64,000 nt of DNA from Argonema antarcticum A004/B2 (GCF_023333585.1 NZ_JAIQZN010000012.1:31228-95227); one strand, 5' to 3'. Numbered from the stretch's first letter, positions 1 through 9,075 are shown. Numbers and translations: made by a program. The notes: generated by a model not told the origin, from the letters alone.

Positions 1-53
1 CAGTTAATGGTTCCATTGTTAAGATTTCTTGGTGCGTAAATTAAGGAAATTTT

Positions 54-129
54 CATTAGTCATTAGTCATTAGCCATTAGTCAGTTATTTTTTACCTATC
101 ACCCATCAACCATCACCTATCACCTATCT
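54..129. repeat. STRR heptanucleotide repeats
   Basis: Short tandem repeats with a 7-base rhythm (CATTAGT-like units at 54-84, then ATCACCT-like units at 94-129) lie downstream of the truncated phosphatase gene. Such short tandem repetitive sequences are typical of filamentous cyanobacterial intergenic regions. No gene is visible in them. Confidence 0.75.
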
Positions 130-130
130 A

Positions 131-1182
131 CTAACTATCTTTTGCCCGCCTAACAGCTAACATCGTAATGTCGTCAAACTGATCTGCTACGCCAATATGC
201 AGCTTTAAACTTGCCTGAAGCGTTTCCATCAAAGTAATTGCTGAAGCGATTGGCGAACCAGACTGCTGGCTAACCACCAAGTTAAAGCGCCAACTCCTAA
301 AACCGCGAGCGTTGCCATACCGATGGCTATCCGCTCAAACTGTATTGCCTCCTGTAAAACATCTTTTTCTTGCTGCTGAACCACCACACCCCAGCCATTT
401 TTCAGCCGAGTAATATAAGACATCCATTGTACGCCGTCTTGCTCAGTGAAGGAAAAATAACCGCTCGAACCCGGTTTTTTCTTTAAGGTAACTTCTACTG
501 GTGCATAATTACTGAAATTCTTAAGCTCTGTGATAAATTCTCGGTTCGGATGAGATATCACCTGACCTTTGTTATCTACAAGCAAGGCATAACCCGTCTG
601 ACCCAAAGTAATTGAACCGACTGCGTTAGCAACTGTTGCCAGATCTTTACACAACACCATTACTCCAACGATTTGCGGTATTTTTTCAGCCCTAATTGGA
701 GTAGATATACATAGGCGCGGTTTACGAGTCGTTTTACTAATTAGTGTCTGGCGAGTGAATAGCTGACCGCGTATTGCTCTTTTAAACCATTCGCGATCGC
801 TGTAATTTTGAGTATCTTTGATTCTATCGCTAGTAGCTACAGCAATACCATTTTTTCCAGTTGTAGTAATAGTGATATCTTTATAGACGCTGGCTGCTTT
901 AGTCAGAATCAGTTTCTGCTTTTGGGCATCCATGCTAATAATATCAGGTTGTATACTTAGGTTACGCAAAGCCATAGTATACAGATCGGCCCACTGGTTT
1001 ACCAGGTTAGTCACAGCTTGACCCTTAGCTGCTAACAACTCCTTAGCATCTTGGCGCAAAATCTTTTCCGCACGGTAACTGGTAAATAATATTCCTATCA
1101 GCATAGGAGGAATTACTGAAGCCAAAATCAAGACTGTCAGGCGGAAACCTAGAGAGCTTATAAATATTTTTTTTATGTTCAT
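131..1182 (-). pseudogene. IcfG/RsbU-type membrane sensor phosphatase, catalytic domain deleted
   Basis: The open part (229-1182, 317 aa) has an N-terminal membrane helix (about residues 12-32), a periplasmic dCache-type sensor region (about 40-275) and a second membrane helix (about 285-305). It enters a HAMP linker at SSLVR and stops at 229. Directly downstream, in another frame (about 131-250), a translated tail reads QFDDITMLAVRR and ends at a stop at 131-133. That tail is the conserved C-terminus of SpoIIE/RsbU PP2C phosphatases (the DDIT motif). Intact family members have the whole PP2C domain, some 200 residues or more, between these two parts, and it is absent here. One extra base after the HAMP arginine codon would restore an RPI HAMP motif and join the tail frame, so a deletion plus frameshift is likely. 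The gene sits last in the cluster after the RsbW-type kinase, where IcfG-like phosphatases belong. I infer it cannot dephosphorylate the STAS partners. An assembly error is the alternative. Confidence 0.72.
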
Positions 1183-1188
1183 TGGTGA

Positions 1189-1252
1189 TAGCTAATTGTC
1201 ATTAGTTATTAGTCAGTCGTTAGGGTTAGTTGTTAGTTCTTAGTTGTCCTTA
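1189..1252. repeat. STRR heptanucleotide repeats
   Basis: Degenerate units of the TTAGTTG/TTAGTCA kind fill most of the gap between the truncated phosphatase and the kinase gene. No gene or clear promoter is visible. Confidence 0.6.
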
Positions 1253-1275
1253 GTGACCAAACGAACAATCAACAA

Positions 1276-1698
1276 TCAATGATGACGATTGACTACAAAA
1301 GTATTGCGATTGCGAGCGCCGAATCTTTCGTAGAAGAACTTATCGACACCTTGAATAGCGAGATAAACTCCCAGTCCCCCCATAGGTTTTTCTGCCATTG
1401 GCAGATTTAGCTTTGATTCTTCTAAAGCTAATTTAGAGAAGGGGTCAAAGGCTCCTCCGCAATCCTCAATCGATATGGTAAGACTATCATCGTCGAGATC
1501 TGCTCGCAAGTTTAAATCGCCTTGGATATTGGCCTCTTCATAACCATGAATTATGATATTAGTGGCGATTTCGTCTACCGCCAGACGCAGCCTATAGGAT
1601 GCCTTTTTGTCCAATCCTGCTGTGGCTGCGGCTGTCATTATGTATTGCGCGATCGAACTCAAAGAGTCTAAACTGCCCCGTAAAGTTAGAGGTTCCAT
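1276..1698 (-). CDS. RsbW-type serine kinase / anti-sigma factor (HATPase_c)
   Basis: This small soluble GHKL-fold kinase should phosphorylate STAS antagonists in a partner-switching circuit. The GHKL N box (RLAVDEIATN), G1 box (EDCGGAFDP) and G2 box (MGGLGVYLA) are in order and intact. About 140 aa is usual for the RsbW/SpoIIAB group. The reading frame extends nine codons upstream to a TTG at 1725, but that start lies inside the STRR array. I prefer the ATG at 1696-1698, although neither start has a good ribosome binding site. The neighbours are a STAS protein upstream and the broken phosphatase downstream. By position it matches Slr1861 of the Synechocystis icfG cluster (from memory). Biochemical targets are inferred. 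Confidence 0.87.
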   Translation of the reverse strand: MEPLTLRGSLDSLSSIAQYIMTAAATAGLDKKASYRLRLAVDEIATNIIIHGYEEANIQGDLNLRADLDDDSLTISIEDCGGAFDPFSKLALEESKLNLPMAEKPMGGLGVYLAIQGVDKFFYERFGARNRNTFVVNRHH

Positions 1699-1720
1699 AG
1701 ATGACAGAATAAAATCAGTG

Positions 1721-1795
1721 GTCAATTGTCAGTTGTCAATTGTCAGTTGTCAGTTGTCAATTTTTCTTTAATACTGACTACTGACAACTGACTGG
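1721..1795. repeat. STRR repeats (TCAGTTG units)
   Basis: Tandem 7-base units of the TCAGTTG/TCAATTG type fill the gap between the kinase and STAS genes and end in a TACTGAC/ACTGACA series. The same array type recurs at 2164-2208. Confidence 0.8.
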
Positions 1796-1803
1796 GTTTG
1801 CTA

Positions 1804-2127
1804 TTAAAGCGGACTATACTCATCCTGGATAATTACACCCTGATTGAATCCAGTCTTATTAATGGTGTCCAGCACCATCTCCTGAGCGCCAACAACATAG
1901 ATGTCAGCACTAGCCCCCATCTTTTGCTTAGTAAATATCAGCACCCGCAGACCGGCACTAGCCATATACTCCAAGTCTTGCATCATCAGTACGAGGCGTT
2001 TCGCACCTTGAGTAGCTGCTTTTTCCACTTCTGCCTTGAATTGAGGTGCCGTACTCGCATCCAGTTCTCCAGACAAAGTGATCGTAGCGGTGTCGTTGTT
2101 TGTTTCCAGTGTTGCGTTAAAAGCCAT
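1804..2127 (-). CDS. STAS-domain anti-sigma factor antagonist
   Basis: This 107-aa single STAS domain is a SpoIIAA/RsbV-type antagonist. The conserved phosphoacceptor segment MASAGLRVLI is present at about residues 55-64, after the typical strand ending in QDLEY. In this family the unphosphorylated form binds the RsbW-type kinase and frees its other partner, and the PP2C phosphatase resets it. It lies between glgX upstream and the kinase downstream on the same strand, the position of Slr1859 in the icfG cluster (recalled). It is one of two STAS proteins flanking glgX. The C-terminal SPL and stop sit against an STRR array. Confidence 0.88.
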   Translation of the reverse strand: MAFNATLETNNDTATITLSGELDASTAPQFKAEVEKAATQGAKRLVLMMQDLEYMASAGLRVLIFTKQKMGASADIYVVGAQEMVLDTINKTGFNQGVIIQDEYSPL

Positions 2128-2163
2128 AGTTAGAAAAGTTTTGAGTTGAAGATTTAGTTTTGA

Positions 2164-2208
2164 GTCAATTGTCAGTGGTCAGTTGTCAATTTTTCTTTAC
2201 TACTGACC
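2164..2208. repeat. STRR repeats (TCAGTTG units)
   Basis: This short array has the same heptamer family as 1721-1795. It lies between glgX and the STAS gene and leaves no room for a conventional promoter. Confidence 0.65.
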
Positions 2209-2211
2209 TGG

Positions 2212-4335
2212 TTATTTGCCGACTAGGATAACCACAGAGCGATCGCCCACCAACATCCCATGCTGATTTTCCAGCACAGGTTCCTGACCCGGTGACCAGA
2301 TATCGTTCGGTGCAGTAGCTCCCGTATTCGCAAAAACGTGCCACTTCATCCCGTCTCGCAAACCTGGGATTTCAAACCAGAGACCTTCCCAGTGCATATT
2401 CATTGCCACGTAGACATAATTATCCTCCACCGTTCCCGCCTTGGCGTGTTTGCCGCAGAGCATCATCGCGATCGTGCGACAAGACGCCGACCAGTCAGCA
2501 TTCCATGCCTTAGTGCCGTGCCAGGTAATATCAGCATAACCGCTGCCCATGTAATCGCTATTACTGAAATGATATTTACTTCTCAGTACTGGGTGAGCGT
2601 TACGGAAAGCAATGCAGTTCTTGAAAAACCGGAACAGGTCGGCGTTTTGTTCTAAAAGCGTCCAATCCAGCCAGTTTAGCTCGTTGTCGTGGCAGTAAGT
2701 ATTGTTATTGCCATACTGAGTGCGCCCCACTTCATCTCCCATGAGAATCATCGGCACGCCTGTGGAAACCATCAGAATAGCCACAGCATTTTTGATCTGC
2801 CGCCGCCGCAGAGCGTTGATCCCGGCATCGTCAGTTGGCCCTTCCCAACCGCAATTCCAACTATCGTTATCGTTGCTGCCGTCGTTATTGTTTTCGCCGT
2901 TGGCTTCGTTGTGCTTCCCGTTATAAGAAACCAAATCCAGTAGGGTAAAACCGTCGTGGGCGGTGATGAAATTAATGGATGTCGCTGGCCCCCGACCCTC
3001 CCAAGCATAGAGATCCGGCGAACCTTGGAGGCGCTGGGCTATATCGCCCACCGTGCCATCTCCTTTGATGAACTTGCGAATGCTATCCCGGTACTTGCCG
3101 TTCCACTCCGCCCAACGTCCGAAAGCTGGGAAGGAACCAACTTGGTAGAGTCCGCCAGCATCCCAAGCTTCGGCAATCAGTTTGCACTTAGCCAAGATGG
3201 GGTCAAAGGCGAGGGTTTCCAGCAATGGTGGATTAGCCAGGGGAGCGCCCGAAGGGTCGCGTCCCAAAATAGAGGCCAAGTCAAAGCGGAAGCCGTCGAT
3301 GTGATATTCTGACGCCCAGTAGCGCAAACAATCCAGCACGATGTTACGCACGATCGGATTATTGCAGTTCAGGGTGTTGCCGCAGCCGCTGAAGTTAAAA
3401 TAGTATCCTTCCGGCGTTAGCATATAGTACGTCTTGTTGTCAACACCCCGAAAAGAAATTGTCGGGCCGTACTCGTTGCCTTCTGCGGTGTGGTTGAACA
3501 CGACATCGAGAATCACCTCAAGGCCGTTTTTGTGCAGTTCTTTGACCAGCGTTTTTAACTCGTCAACCTGCATCCCGATTTTTCCGGTAGCGGCGTAGCC
3601 AGCTTTGGGGGCAAAAAAGCCTACCGTACTGTAGCCCCAGTAATTTACCAGCAACTCATCTGGATTTTGGGGATTGGGGCGGGAATTTTCAAATTCATCG
3701 AATTCATAGACAGGCATCAATTCGATCGCATTGACACCCAACTCTTTAAGGTAGGGGATTTTGTCGCGGATGGCAGCAAACGTCCCCGGATGCTTCACCT
3801 GCGAGGAAGGATGACGGGTAAAGCTGCGGACGTGCATTTCGTAAACAACCATATCTTCTGGTGGAATTTCCAGAGGACGATCGTTTTCCCAATCGAAATC
3901 GTCTAAAACGATCCGAGCGCGATGGTGATAAATGTCATTCCAATCAGGAGTTACTCCCCAAACATCCCGACCGCCGATCACCTTGGCGTAGGGGTCCATC
4001 AGAATTTTACTGGAATCGAACCAATGGCCTTCTTTAGGGTTGAAAGGCCCTTCCATCCGGTAGCCGTATTCGATATTTTCGTAATCCAGGTCGAATACGA
4101 TCGTGCAAAAAACGTTGCCAATCCTGAACTCGTCTGGGAACGGAATTTCCGCCATCGGTTCTTTAGCGTGCTTTTTAAACAGCACTAACGTACAGGATTT
4201 AGCATGAGAGGAAAAAATCGAGAAATTTACGCCTCCCGGCACCAGGGTGGCTCCGAAAGGAAATGGACGCCCACGACGCAGCTTGAAGTCTCCGTAAGTA
4301 TGCGTGGGTTGAATATCTATTCGCGCAAATACCAT
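2212..4335 (-). CDS. glgX: Glycogen debranching enzyme (isoamylase-type, GH13_11)
   Basis: This 707-aa enzyme hydrolyses alpha-1,6 branch linkages of glycogen in the cytoplasm. It has an N-terminal CBM48-type beta domain (about 15-130), the GH13 barrel (about 160-580) and a C-terminal beta domain. All four GH13 signature regions are visible: DVVFNH; GFRFDLAS with the nucleophile Asp352; IAEAWD with the acid/base Glu389; and ITAHDG with Asp461. The length is normal for GlgX/isoamylase. It is sandwiched between two STAS antagonist genes, as in the Synechocystis icfG cluster (slr1857, from memory), so glycogen breakdown and the partner switch are probably co-expressed. Stop codons and catalytic residues are intact. 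Confidence 0.95.
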   Translation of the reverse strand: MVFARIDIQPTHTYGDFKLRRGRPFPFGATLVPGGVNFSIFSSHAKSCTLVLFKKHAKEPMAEIPFPDEFRIGNVFCTIVFDLDYENIEYGYRMEGPFNPKEGHWFDSSKILMDPYAKVIGGRDVWGVTPDWNDIYHHRARIVLDDFDWENDRPLEIPPEDMVVYEMHVRSFTRHPSSQVKHPGTFAAIRDKIPYLKELGVNAIELMPVYEFDEFENSRPNPQNPDELLVNYWGYSTVGFFAPKAGYAATGKIGMQVDELKTLVKELHKNGLEVILDVVFNHTAEGNEYGPTISFRGVDNKTYYMLTPEGYYFNFSGCGNTLNCNNPIVRNIVLDCLRYWASEYHIDGFRFDLASILGRDPSGAPLANPPLLETLAFDPILAKCKLIAEAWDAGGLYQVGSFPAFGRWAEWNGKYRDSIRKFIKGDGTVGDIAQRLQGSPDLYAWEGRGPATSINFITAHDGFTLLDLVSYNGKHNEANGENNNDGSNDNDSWNCGWEGPTDDAGINALRRRQIKNAVAILMVSTGVPMILMGDEVGRTQYGNNNTYCHDNELNWLDWTLLEQNADLFRFFKNCIAFRNAHPVLRSKYHFSNSDYMGSGYADITWHGTKAWNADWSASCRTIAMMLCGKHAKAGTVEDNYVYVAMNMHWEGLWFEIPGLRDGMKWHVFANTGATAPNDIWSPGQEPVLENQHGMLVGDRSVVILVGK

Positions 4336-4353
4336 TACCTACCCCTTGAGAAA

Positions 4354-4433
4354 GTCAAAAGTCAAAAGTCAAAAGTCAAAAGTAAGAGAAAGAAAAAGAT
4401 GCTTTCTTTTACTTGATTGCCTTTTGCCTTTTG
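4354..4433. repeat. STRR repeats (GTCAAAA and CTTTTGC units)
   Basis: Four exact GTCAAAA units (4354-4381) are followed by TTTTGCC units (about 4419-4433). The same pair of repeat words occurs at 8121-8149 and, unusually, inside the coding sequence at 27405-27464. Confidence 0.8.
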
Positions 4434-4435
4434 CC

Positions 4436-4771
4436 TTACTTGAGTGCTTCTAACCCTAAATCCAGCGTGTCGCATCTGGTAAAAAAGTCGATGAATCCGG
4501 TGATGGACATGGTGTCCTGAATTTGTTCAGAAACACCTACTAGCACCAACTTTCCATCGTTGCCAGTTACCTGCCGATACAGCGACAGCAAAAATCGCAA
4601 GCCAGCACTGGAAGTATACGGAACCTGGGTCATATCCAGGATAATTTTGCTCCCTGGTTGAGCCAGAGGTAAAACTTTTTCTTGCACTGCTGATGCTGTA
4701 CTGGCATCAATGTCACCAGCCATTTCAACCACAGTTACTTCTTCTGGAAGCGTTTTTATATTGATGTCCAT
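4436..4771 (-). CDS. STAS-domain anti-sigma factor antagonist (second copy)
   Basis: This 111-aa STAS protein has the phosphoacceptor segment TSSAGLRFLL at about residues 59-68. It differs clearly in sequence from the STAS protein at 1804-2127, so the pair is not a recent duplication. It is transcribed just before glgX and just after the AGE-fold gene, the position of Slr1856 in the recalled icfG cluster. Two antagonists sharing one RsbW-type kinase would let two inputs converge on one switch. That idea is inference from gene order. Confidence 0.88.
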   Translation of the reverse strand: MDINIKTLPEEVTVVEMAGDIDASTASAVQEKVLPLAQPGSKIILDMTQVPYTSSAGLRFLLSLYRQVTGNDGKLVLVGVSEQIQDTMSITGFIDFFTRCDTLDLGLEALK

Positions 4772-4802
4772 GTTGCTTTACTTTTTTCCCTGACCAGAAC
4801 GA

Positions 4803-4863
4803 TTGATTAGTCATTGGTCATTAGTCATCAGTCACCCAATGCCCAATGCCCAATGCCCAATGA
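4803..4863. repeat. STRR repeats (ATTAGTC and CCCAATG units)
   Basis: TTAGTCA-like units are followed by four exact CCCAATG heptamers (4835-4862) between the AGE-fold gene and the STAS gene. No gene is visible. Confidence 0.8.
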
Positions 4864-4870
4864 CTATGAC

Positions 4871-6694
4871 TTATTTAGGAACGATTTGCACCTTAACCTT
4901 GACTTGTTCTTGGGTGTCTGGCAGCTTAACTGTCAGGGCGTCCGAATCAAAATCGGTATACTCTTCTTCGTTTACCCAGACTTTGCCAATGCCTATACTG
5001 CCGGGGGGCAGTATATCTGGCGATACTCGCAGGATATTGTCCTTAAAAGCCCCAGGCTGCGGCTTGAAGTACAAGTCCATCGGCTGCTTGGTAATTAACA
5101 GGTTAGTGTAAGTCGCCGCCAGGTAGCACAGTTCCGTTGAGTGATAACCGCTCATTGAGTGGCTGCCTTTTAAACGCTCGTTACCCATCAGGAAGGGCAG
5201 TCCGTTTGCCAGGACGTTGAAGTAGACGCCGCCGTCGTCATGATCCAGGAAGTGTGCGTTGTAGAAGGCTGCTCCCTCGCGAGCGTGACGCAAGTGTTCG
5301 GGTTGCTTGTTGATCCCGTGCAGGATCAGGTAGGCCAAAATCGCTTGTTCTTGCTGCCACCAAGCTTTGCGATCGTGCCAAACAAAGCGGTGTTGTTCTT
5401 CGCCTTCGCCCAGAACCCTTTCTACCACATCGTACCAACCACCGCGCTGCTGGTCGCTACCCGCAGCGGGTGTGACAGCGGCAATTTTTTCTGCCAGAGC
5501 CACATAGTTATCTTTGGGTTTCAGGCTGTTCATCCGCATCAAGTTCCAGGCAATTTTCAGGTTATGCCCGACGACGGCGCGATTTTGCTGCCAACCCCAG
5601 GTTTTGTCGTGGCTCCAGTCCTCATAGAATTTTTCTTGGACAAACGGGCTGTTTTCGTAGTCTGGGAAGTATTTTGCGATCGTGTCAAAAGTGTACTCCA
5701 GCATATCGGCGTATTTCTGTTCGCCGGTTGCCAGATACAGGTTGATCAGGTACGCTGGGGCGTGGTCGCCAACTGAGTTCCAGTTTTTGCGGCCTTGGTT
5801 GCGACCCAAAGACTCAGCACGCGGGTCGAGGGTGATGGGGTCGATGTGGGAGAAATAGCCTTCTTTCTCTTTATCCAAGTAGAATTTGTTAAACAAATCG
5901 ATCGTCATCTCCGCATCTTTGATGATGCGCGGATCGCCAGTAATCCGGTAAGTTTGGATCGGGCCTGCTAGGGCATAGATTTGTTCGTAGGCTGGGATGC
6001 AGTCGTAGTCGTCGCTAAACTCGGAGACGAGCAGTTTTAGCTCCCGATTGCCTTGTACCTTAATGCCGTGATACCAGTAAATCAAATCTTCTTCGGTATC
6101 ATAAAATCGCATATGATCCCGCAGGTATTCTGTACCTTTTTCAGCGGCTTCCAGGAAGCGGTCTTCCCCCGTCATCAGATAAGCTGAGGCAAAACCATAA
6201 ACCAGTCGAGAAACGGTGTCAGTTTCTTGCAGATAATCGTCGCGCTTTTTACCGCCAGATAGGTTGAGGAAAGTGCGGTATTCCCGGTAATCGATCGGCT
6301 CACGAGGATAATCAAACTGCCACTTTAGGTAAGAGTCTGCGATCGATCGAATCTGGTTGAGCCACCAATCCGGTTCTTCATGGCGATATTTGTCAGGAGC
6401 TTCACCCGGAAATACAAATGACTTGACGTCAAACTTATGTCCGTCTGCCTGCGGGTAGAAAACACCATAGGCAAATACGTGCTGACCGGGGGTTAATAAT
6501 TCGCCGAGCCGTTGGGTAGCATCAATGTAAGATTCTTCTAGATTTTGGGAAATCCGACCCCATGCAGTCGGGGTCAAGTACGCCGTGTATTCCCGTCCAT
6601 CTGATGTTTTAATGCCGAAACATTTTTCTTGGCGATTAAAGTGGGTCACGTACCCACCGATCGTATCCGAAAATGAAAAACTCATGCGATCCAT
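4871..6694 (-). CDS. AGE-fold (N-acylglucosamine 2-epimerase-like) protein
   Basis: This 607-aa protein has an N-terminal beta-rich extension of about 95 residues, a central alpha/alpha-barrel region (about 110-540) and a C-terminal beta tail. The barrel carries motifs of the N-acylglucosamine 2-epimerase/cellobiose 2-epimerase superfamily: DTVSRLVYGFA, WYHGIK, GDHAPAYL, GWQQNRAVVGHNLK and AWWQQEQAILAYLI. The start is set by a strong AGGAGG eight bases before the ATG at 6694. Family members isomerise or epimerise free sugars, but the substrate here is unknown. The two-domain layout is longer than plain AGE (about 400 aa). By position it matches Slr1855 of the icfG cluster (recalled). A role in sugar metabolism next to glgX is inferred. 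Confidence 0.78.
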   Translation of the reverse strand: MDRMSFSFSDTIGGYVTHFNRQEKCFGIKTSDGREYTAYLTPTAWGRISQNLEESYIDATQRLGELLTPGQHVFAYGVFYPQADGHKFDVKSFVFPGEAPDKYRHEEPDWWLNQIRSIADSYLKWQFDYPREPIDYREYRTFLNLSGGKKRDDYLQETDTVSRLVYGFASAYLMTGEDRFLEAAEKGTEYLRDHMRFYDTEEDLIYWYHGIKVQGNRELKLLVSEFSDDYDCIPAYEQIYALAGPIQTYRITGDPRIIKDAEMTIDLFNKFYLDKEKEGYFSHIDPITLDPRAESLGRNQGRKNWNSVGDHAPAYLINLYLATGEQKYADMLEYTFDTIAKYFPDYENSPFVQEKFYEDWSHDKTWGWQQNRAVVGHNLKIAWNLMRMNSLKPKDNYVALAEKIAAVTPAAGSDQQRGGWYDVVERVLGEGEEQHRFVWHDRKAWWQQEQAILAYLILHGINKQPEHLRHAREGAAFYNAHFLDHDDGGVYFNVLANGLPFLMGNERLKGSHSMSGYHSTELCYLAATYTNLLITKQPMDLYFKPQPGAFKDNILRVSPDILPPGSIGIGKVWVNEEEYTDFDSDALTVKLPDTQEQVKVKVQIVPK

Positions 6695-6776
6695 TGGGGT
6701 TGCCTCCTGGATGTTTTAACAAAGCAGTTAACGGCTAATCAACACATCAAAATTTATCAGTTACCTACGCTACTTA

Positions 6777-7376
6777 CTACTTTTCAATTTCGGCTACAAA
6801 AGCATCCATGAATTCATCTACAACGCCGGGATGCTTGCCAGTAATTAGGTTGCCATCTATAACCAGATCGGCAGTTATGTCACCATCATAGACAACATCG
6901 GCACCCGCATTTTCAACATCGCAAATAATGTTGTGGGCGCAAGTAACTTGGCGACCTTTGAGTAAATCGGAATCGGCGCATAAAAGCCACAAGCTATGAC
7001 AGATTGTGCCTATTTTCACATTTTCTGCACTCATAGCTTTTCTAATAAAAGCTACAGCCGGAGCTTGACTTTTCTCACCTTTTTTCACATTAACCTGATA
7101 TCTCAACCGATCCATCGCATAGGCACCAATGCAAATAATGCCTTTATAATCAGCCGGGTCAATATCGTTAATTTCTGTGCTGACAGTCGCATGATATTCT
7201 ACTTTGTCATTCTCTGGGTTGGAGCCAAAGGTTAATTCTTTATTGCCCCACAAATGAGAGATGTACTCGACTTCATATCCTTGTTGAGGAAAGTACTCAT
7301 TGAAGCGGCGATATTCCGTGGGATCGAAGTGTTCTTCAATGATTACACCAATTTTTCCTTTGATCTCATCTGTCAT
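6777..7376 (-). CDS. DJ-1/PfpI family protein
   Basis: This 199-aa protein belongs to the DJ-1/ThiJ/PfpI superfamily. The nucleophile elbow GTICHS places the reactive cysteine at Cys126 followed by His127, as in PfpI-like members. Known relatives are cysteine proteases, glyoxalase III-type enzymes, isonitrile hydratases or chaperones, so activity cannot be assigned. An AAGGAG site sits upstream of the ATG at 7376. It lies between the AGE-fold gene and the SnoaL-like genes on one strand. A DJ-1 family gene (slr1854) occupies the same place in Synechocystis, as I recall. Confidence 0.88.
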   Translation of the reverse strand: MTDEIKGKIGVIIEEHFDPTEYRRFNEYFPQQGYEVEYISHLWGNKELTFGSNPENDKVEYHATVSTEINDIDPADYKGIICIGAYAMDRLRYQVNVKKGEKSQAPAVAFIRKAMSAENVKIGTICHSLWLLCADSDLLKGRQVTCAHNIICDVENAGADVVYDGDITADLVIDGNLITGKHPGVVDEFMDAFVAEIEK

Positions 7377-7587
7377 GATATCCTAACTCCTTATATCAAG
7401 GGATTAAGTTACGCGCTTACCGAAAACCCTACAAATTTGGCATCGTAGGATTTCATATTAAAGCACTTAACTGGGAGGCTGTCACAATTGCACTCATTTT
7501 CTTAATCTGACTCGCCAGAAATTTGTTTCTCGATCGGTCTTTGCTGCGTCGCGACTCTTAGCTTTTTGTATTTATCGCTACACCCCT

Positions 7588-7962
7588 TTATGGGGCGAAT
7601 ACCGGCGTAATATCCATGTAGATATTCAGTTGCCGAATTAAGTCGCCTTCCATACGGATGACATCGGTGCAGGGAAGCGTAAACACTTTACCGTCATGAC
7701 GGGTGTAGGTGACATCCATTTCACAAATCGCTGTGTCTCCCGTCTCCCAGATCGATTTGATGTTGTGAGATACGGCTTTCACTTTCTGGCGGAAAAGAAC
7801 CGAAGAATCGCGAATGCCAGAACGTCCGATTGTAGGTTCAGTATTGCCAAACTGGTATACTGCGTCCTCAGTAAAAATAGATGCGAATTCATCCGCAGAG
7901 TTGCTTTCCTCCAGCCAACGCTTGATTATTTTTGCTATGTCTCCTGGAAGCTTTTTTGACAT
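7588..7962 (-). CDS. SnoaL-like (NTF2-fold) protein, single domain
   Basis: This protein of about 124 residues has the NTF2-like fold of the SnoaL/ketosteroid-isomerase clan. It starts MSKKLPGDIAKII at the ATG at 7962, because the longer frame to 7977 needs a TTG. The stretch CEMDVTYTRHDGKVFTLPC is shared with four other proteins in this cluster. In this copy the usual LPCCDT reads LPCTDV. The family includes polyketide cyclases, isomerases and plain binding proteins. It is one member of a local tandem expansion and the most divergent in its motif. The function is unknown. Confidence 0.82.
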   Translation of the reverse strand: MSKKLPGDIAKIIKRWLEESNSADEFASIFTEDAVYQFGNTEPTIGRSGIRDSSVLFRQKVKAVSHNIKSIWETGDTAICEMDVTYTRHDGKVFTLPCTDVIRMEGDLIRQLNIYMDITPVFAP

Positions 7963-8120
7963 TTTTTGACCAATCAACGCCGCTTATAGGTTGCTAATAA
8001 CTGAGTATTATCCTTGTTTCTTCCCTCTTGCCTCTTCCCCTAGTCTCTAGCCTCTAGTGCAGCGCGGCAGAAATAATCCACCAGTTCAGAAGTAGTTAAA
8101 TGCCTTACACTCAAAGGATT

Positions 8121-8149
8121 TTTGACTTTTGACTTTTGACTTTTGACTT
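8121..8149. repeat. STRR repeats (TTTTGAC units)
   Basis: Four TTTTGAC heptamers, the reverse complement of the GTCAAAA word at 4354, lie in the gap between two SnoaL-like genes. A short palindromic CCGCGTAGCGG follows at 8150-8160. Confidence 0.75.
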
Positions 8150-8184
8150 CCGCGTAGCGGCACTAGCCTCTAGTCCATCTTATA

Positions 8185-8988
8185 CTAGCGCCCCTTATAG
8201 GCTGCTAATAATTGAGCGTTATCGAGGAATTCGCGATAGCTCAACAATACGCCATTTTTGACGGTGAGGATATGAACGTAGTCGGACTTAAAGTCTATGC
8301 TAGTAGCCTTCACCATACTGTGAACGTATCCCAGGACAATGATCGTATCCCCTTCGGCGATAAACTTGTGTTGTACGGAATTCTTAACTTCAAGTGTAGT
8401 AACCAGCGTTTGCAGGAAGTCTAGTATTTGCTTTTTGCCTTTACGCAAACCGCACAAGGGGATTTCTGTTGGGCCAATTAATTCCCAAGTACTCTCCTCT
8501 GTCATAGCGTCTAGCCAAGGCTGGATCTCGCCCCGTTTAAATGCCGCGTACAACCCTTTGATAAACTCCAAGTTGGACTGCGTATCAACTGGTTCTTCAT
8601 CCTTGGCGAATAAAGGATTAAGGTCTAGGTAGGCTCGCAGTTCCCGAATTAAGTTGTTATCGTCGAATCGGATGGTATCGCAGCAGGGAAGCTTAAAAAC
8701 TTTGTCGTCTTGGCGGGTGTAACTAAGCACCATTTCGCATACTACTGTATCGCCTCCCAACTCCCACATGGCTTTGATCTCGTGGGAAACTTTCTTGAAC
8801 ATTTGCATGACAGGACCTGCTAAGTCCTTAATACCTTGGTGTCCGTAGACAGGATCGTTGTTGGCGACTTTATAAAATGCGTCTTTACTGAAAAAGGAGA
8901 CGGTTTTGTCTACGTCGTTGGTTTCGACGGCGACGAACATTTTTCTCACTATTTCTGACATTACGCCTGGAAATCTCTCTATTGACAT
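8185..8988 (-). CDS. Tandem SnoaL-like (NTF2-fold) protein
   Basis: This 267-aa protein has two NTF2-like domains. The first (about 1-130) is the cluster-specific type, with CEMVLSYTRQDDKVFKLPCC and an ending like the other copies. The second (about 140-262) is a different SnoaL-like branch (FIKGLYAAFKRGEIQPWLDA, WELIGP). A GGAGG site precedes the ATG at 8988. The N-terminus MSIERFPG closely resembles MTSERFPG, which is buried inside the fusion protein at 10047-12551. This suggests that free-standing SnoaL genes were donors for the fusions. The reaction is unknown. Cyclisation or isomerisation of a small molecule is a family-level guess. Confidence 0.82.
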   Translation of the reverse strand: MSIERFPGVMSEIVRKMFVAVETNDVDKTVSFFSKDAFYKVANNDPVYGHQGIKDLAGPVMQMFKKVSHEIKAMWELGGDTVVCEMVLSYTRQDDKVFKLPCCDTIRFDDNNLIRELRAYLDLNPLFAKDEEPVDTQSNLEFIKGLYAAFKRGEIQPWLDAMTEESTWELIGPTEIPLCGLRKGKKQILDFLQTLVTTLEVKNSVQHKFIAEGDTIIVLGYVHSMVKATSIDFKSDYVHILTVKNGVLLSYREFLDNAQLLAAYKGR

Positions 8989-9075
8989 AAATCCTCCGTA
9001 GGTTTGTATAGTTTGTTTGGGAATCGTGCAGAGGTAAACTGGTATGAGGAATGCGATCGCAACTAACTAGAGTAA

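Noticed and set aside
1804..2133. Plus-strand frame opposite the STAS gene
   Set aside because: It is a shadow of the STAS coding sequence on the minus strand, with no motif and no ribosome binding site.
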